From Wenjunlia tyrosinilytica (lineage in GTDB: Bacteria; Actinomycetota; Actinomycetes; Streptomycetales; Streptomycetaceae), in contig NZ_BMMS01000001.1 of NCBI RefSeq assembly GCF_014646055.1, positions 1 through 64,000 on the forward strand: a DNA stretch of 64,000 nucleotides, written 5' to 3'. The stretch's first letter is position 1, and each line of letters opens with the position of its first letter. The notes beneath the pieces are model-generated. The model was given only the letters and a program-made list of their open reading frames with translations. It ran no database searches and was not told where the DNA came from. Below are positions 62,777 to 64,000 of the stretch, in pieces. A program made the translations under genes and the position numbers.

Positions 62777-64000
62777 TCAGACGGTCGGTCGGTCGAGGTC
62801 GTGCGCCGGGCGGAGCGAGGACGGCGACGCGGGTACGTCGATCGCGTCGCCGGCCCCGGCCGCGGGCTTGAGGTCCCGGACGAAGAACAGGACGAGGGCG
62901 GCGGCGGCCAGCGTGACGGCGGCGGCGTACCAGGAGCCGTTCTTCATGCCCTCGGTGACGGCGGTCTGCTTCAGCGCGGCCAGGGCGTCGGGCGTGAGGG
63001 TGCCCGCCTTCTTCATCCGCACCGCGGCCTCCGCGGCGGCGTCGGTCTTCGAGCTCATCAGGGCGCCCATGACCGCGATGCCGACGGCGTTGCCGACCTG
63101 GCGGAACATGGTGCCCGCGCTGGCGGCGACGCCGACCTGGTCCTGCGGGCCGGCGGCGACGGTCAGCTCGGAGGAGATGGGCATCACGATGCCCATCGTC
63201 AGACCGGTCAGGAGCATGCCCGGAAGCAGCAGCGTCCAGGAGCCCTTGTCGCCGTCCGGGTCGATCAGGGTGAACAGCGCTATGCCGATCGCCATGAGGA
63301 CGAAGGCCGCCACCAGCGCGTTGCGGGCGCCGACCTTGGCGGCGAGGCGGCCGCCCATGGGAGCGCCCAGCATGAGCATCAACGTCATCGGCAGCAGGCG
63401 CAGGCCGGTGTCCAGGGCGGACATGCCGAGGCCGTTCTGGAGATAGATCGAGACGTAGAACAGCGCGGAGAACATCCCCGCGCCCAGCAGGAATCCGGCC
63501 ATGACGCTGCCGCCGAAGGACGGCCGCCGGAACCAGCTCAGGTCCATGATGGGCGCGCTGGAGCGCGACTCCACGGCCAGGAATGCGCCGAGCAGGACGG
63601 CGGACCCGGCGAACAGGGCGAGCTCACGGCCCGACGTCCAGCCCCAGCCCGCTCCGTTGATGAGGGCGAGGTTGAGGCAGAGCAGGGAGCCGCTGACGGT
63701 CAGCAGGCCGGGCAGGTCGAGCGGCCGGCGGCCCGAGGCGGGGACGGCGGCCCGGTCCCCGTCACCCATGCCCGCCAGGGCTGCGGCGATGACGATGATG
63801 CCGATGGGCAGGTTGACCAGGAAGATCCATTCCCAGCCCGCGTTGTCGACGAGCAGACCGCCGACCAGCGGGCCGAGGGCCGTGGCGAGACCGCCGACCG
63901 CGCCCCACAGCATGATGCCGAGGGTGCGCGTCCTTCCCTCGAACGCCGAGTAGACGATGGCGAGGGTGAGCGGCAGGATCACCGCGCCGCCGACGCCCTG
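62777..64000 (-). CDS. MFS transporter, DHA2-like, 5' end outside window
   Basis: An incomplete major facilitator protein. The reading frame stays open to the window edge, so the N terminus (about 100 residues) is missing. GVGGAVILPLTLAIVYSAFE, WGAVGGLATALGPLVGGLL and NAGWEWIFLVNLPIGIIVIA are typical of EmrB/QacA-type 14-helix drug exporters (DHA2 family), as is the later LLPMTLMLMLGAPMGGRLAAKV. The C terminus ends in a short polar tail. It is transcribed with fabD (27-base gap) and may export the product of the local pathway. Confidence 0.88.
   Translation of the reverse strand, partial: QGVGGAVILPLTLAIVYSAFEGRTRTLGIMLWGAVGGLATALGPLVGGLLVDNAGWEWIFLVNLPIGIIVIAAALAGMGDGDRAAVPASGRRPLDLPGLLTVSGSLLCLNLALINGAGWGWTSGRELALFAGSAVLLGAFLAVESRSSAPIMDLSWFRRPSFGGSVMAGFLLGAGMFSALFYVSIYLQNGLGMSALDTGLRLLPMTLMLMLGAPMGGRLAAKVGARNALVAAFVLMAIGIALFTLIDPDGDKGSWTLLLPGMLLTGLTMGIVMPISSELTVAAGPQDQVGVAASAGTMFRQVGNAVGIAVMGALMSSKTDAAAEAAVRMKKAGTLTPDALAALKQTAVTEGMKNGSWYAAAVTLAAAALVLFFVRDLKPAAGAGDAIDVPASPSSLRPAHDLDRPTV

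Overview
The window is about 64 kb of very GC-rich DNA with strong third-position G/C bias, GTG starts, short overlapping operons and orthologues of a well-known Streptomyces core block (cob genes, pepA, lpd, sucB, lipB, lipA, glnA, malEFG/malR, glnE, glnA2). It is chromosomal Streptomyces or a close relative. No tRNA, rRNA, insertion sequence, phage gene or CRISPR array is visible.

Layout. (1) 262-5572: a small unknown gene, three late cobalamin genes (CobU with an N-terminal metallo-beta-lactamase-like domain, CobT, CobS) and leucyl aminopeptidase. (2) 5725-9606: a small unknown protein, dihydrolipoamide dehydrogenase and a two-lipoyl-domain E2 acyltransferase. (3) 9806-15167: small housekeeping and regulatory genes (DUF4240, GNAT, TIGR01777 epimerase, FAD oxidoreductase, HTH-TPR regulator). 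(4) 15168-20741: lipB-lipA, three small proteins, and glnA behind a complete GlnR-type operator. (5) 20945-33945: accessory region with a SLOG-like protein; a three-gene operon (2-oxoglutarate/Fe(II) oxygenase, SAM methyltransferase, carnitine-acyltransferase-like enzyme) that looks like an undescribed small-molecule pathway; a PrmC-like methyltransferase; an MFS exporter with a divergent ArsR-type regulator; two lipoproteins; an AraC regulator; and a Gfo/Idh/MocA oxidoreductase. (6) 34043-40065: a four-gene lipid-modification operon (FAD oxidoreductase, DUF1365, cyclopropane-fatty-acid-synthase family, DUF1295) convergent with an ECF sigma/anti-sigma pair. This is the gene set of the Mycobacterium tuberculosis sigK locus, and I find matching ECF-type promoters in front of both transcription units. 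(7) 40147-53315: maltodextrin utilisation, with a double GH13 amylopullulanase and an alpha-amylase divergent from malE-malF-malG-aglA-malR, and CTTGC/GCAAG operators between them. (8) 53447-59006: PAP2 phosphatase, glnE and glnA2. (9) 59134-64000: a new accessory island on the minus strand with FabD, acyl-CoA carboxylase beta and epsilon subunits, DUF2867 and a truncated MFS exporter, possibly the edge of a polyketide cluster.

How it fits together. GlnA is the adenylylatable glutamine synthetase and GlnE the enzyme that modifies it; GlnA2 is the related gamma-glutamylpolyamine synthetase. Extracellular amylase and amylopullulanase feed the MalEFG importer and the cytoplasmic alpha-glucosidase under MalR. 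LipB and LipA make the lipoyl groups carried by the E2 protein, which Lpd reoxidises.

Two general oddities are the number of short tandem repeats (10-21 bp units) at gene ends, leaders and linker-coding DNA, and the many strong hairpins at gene ends. Product names come from recognising families by eye; no database search was run.
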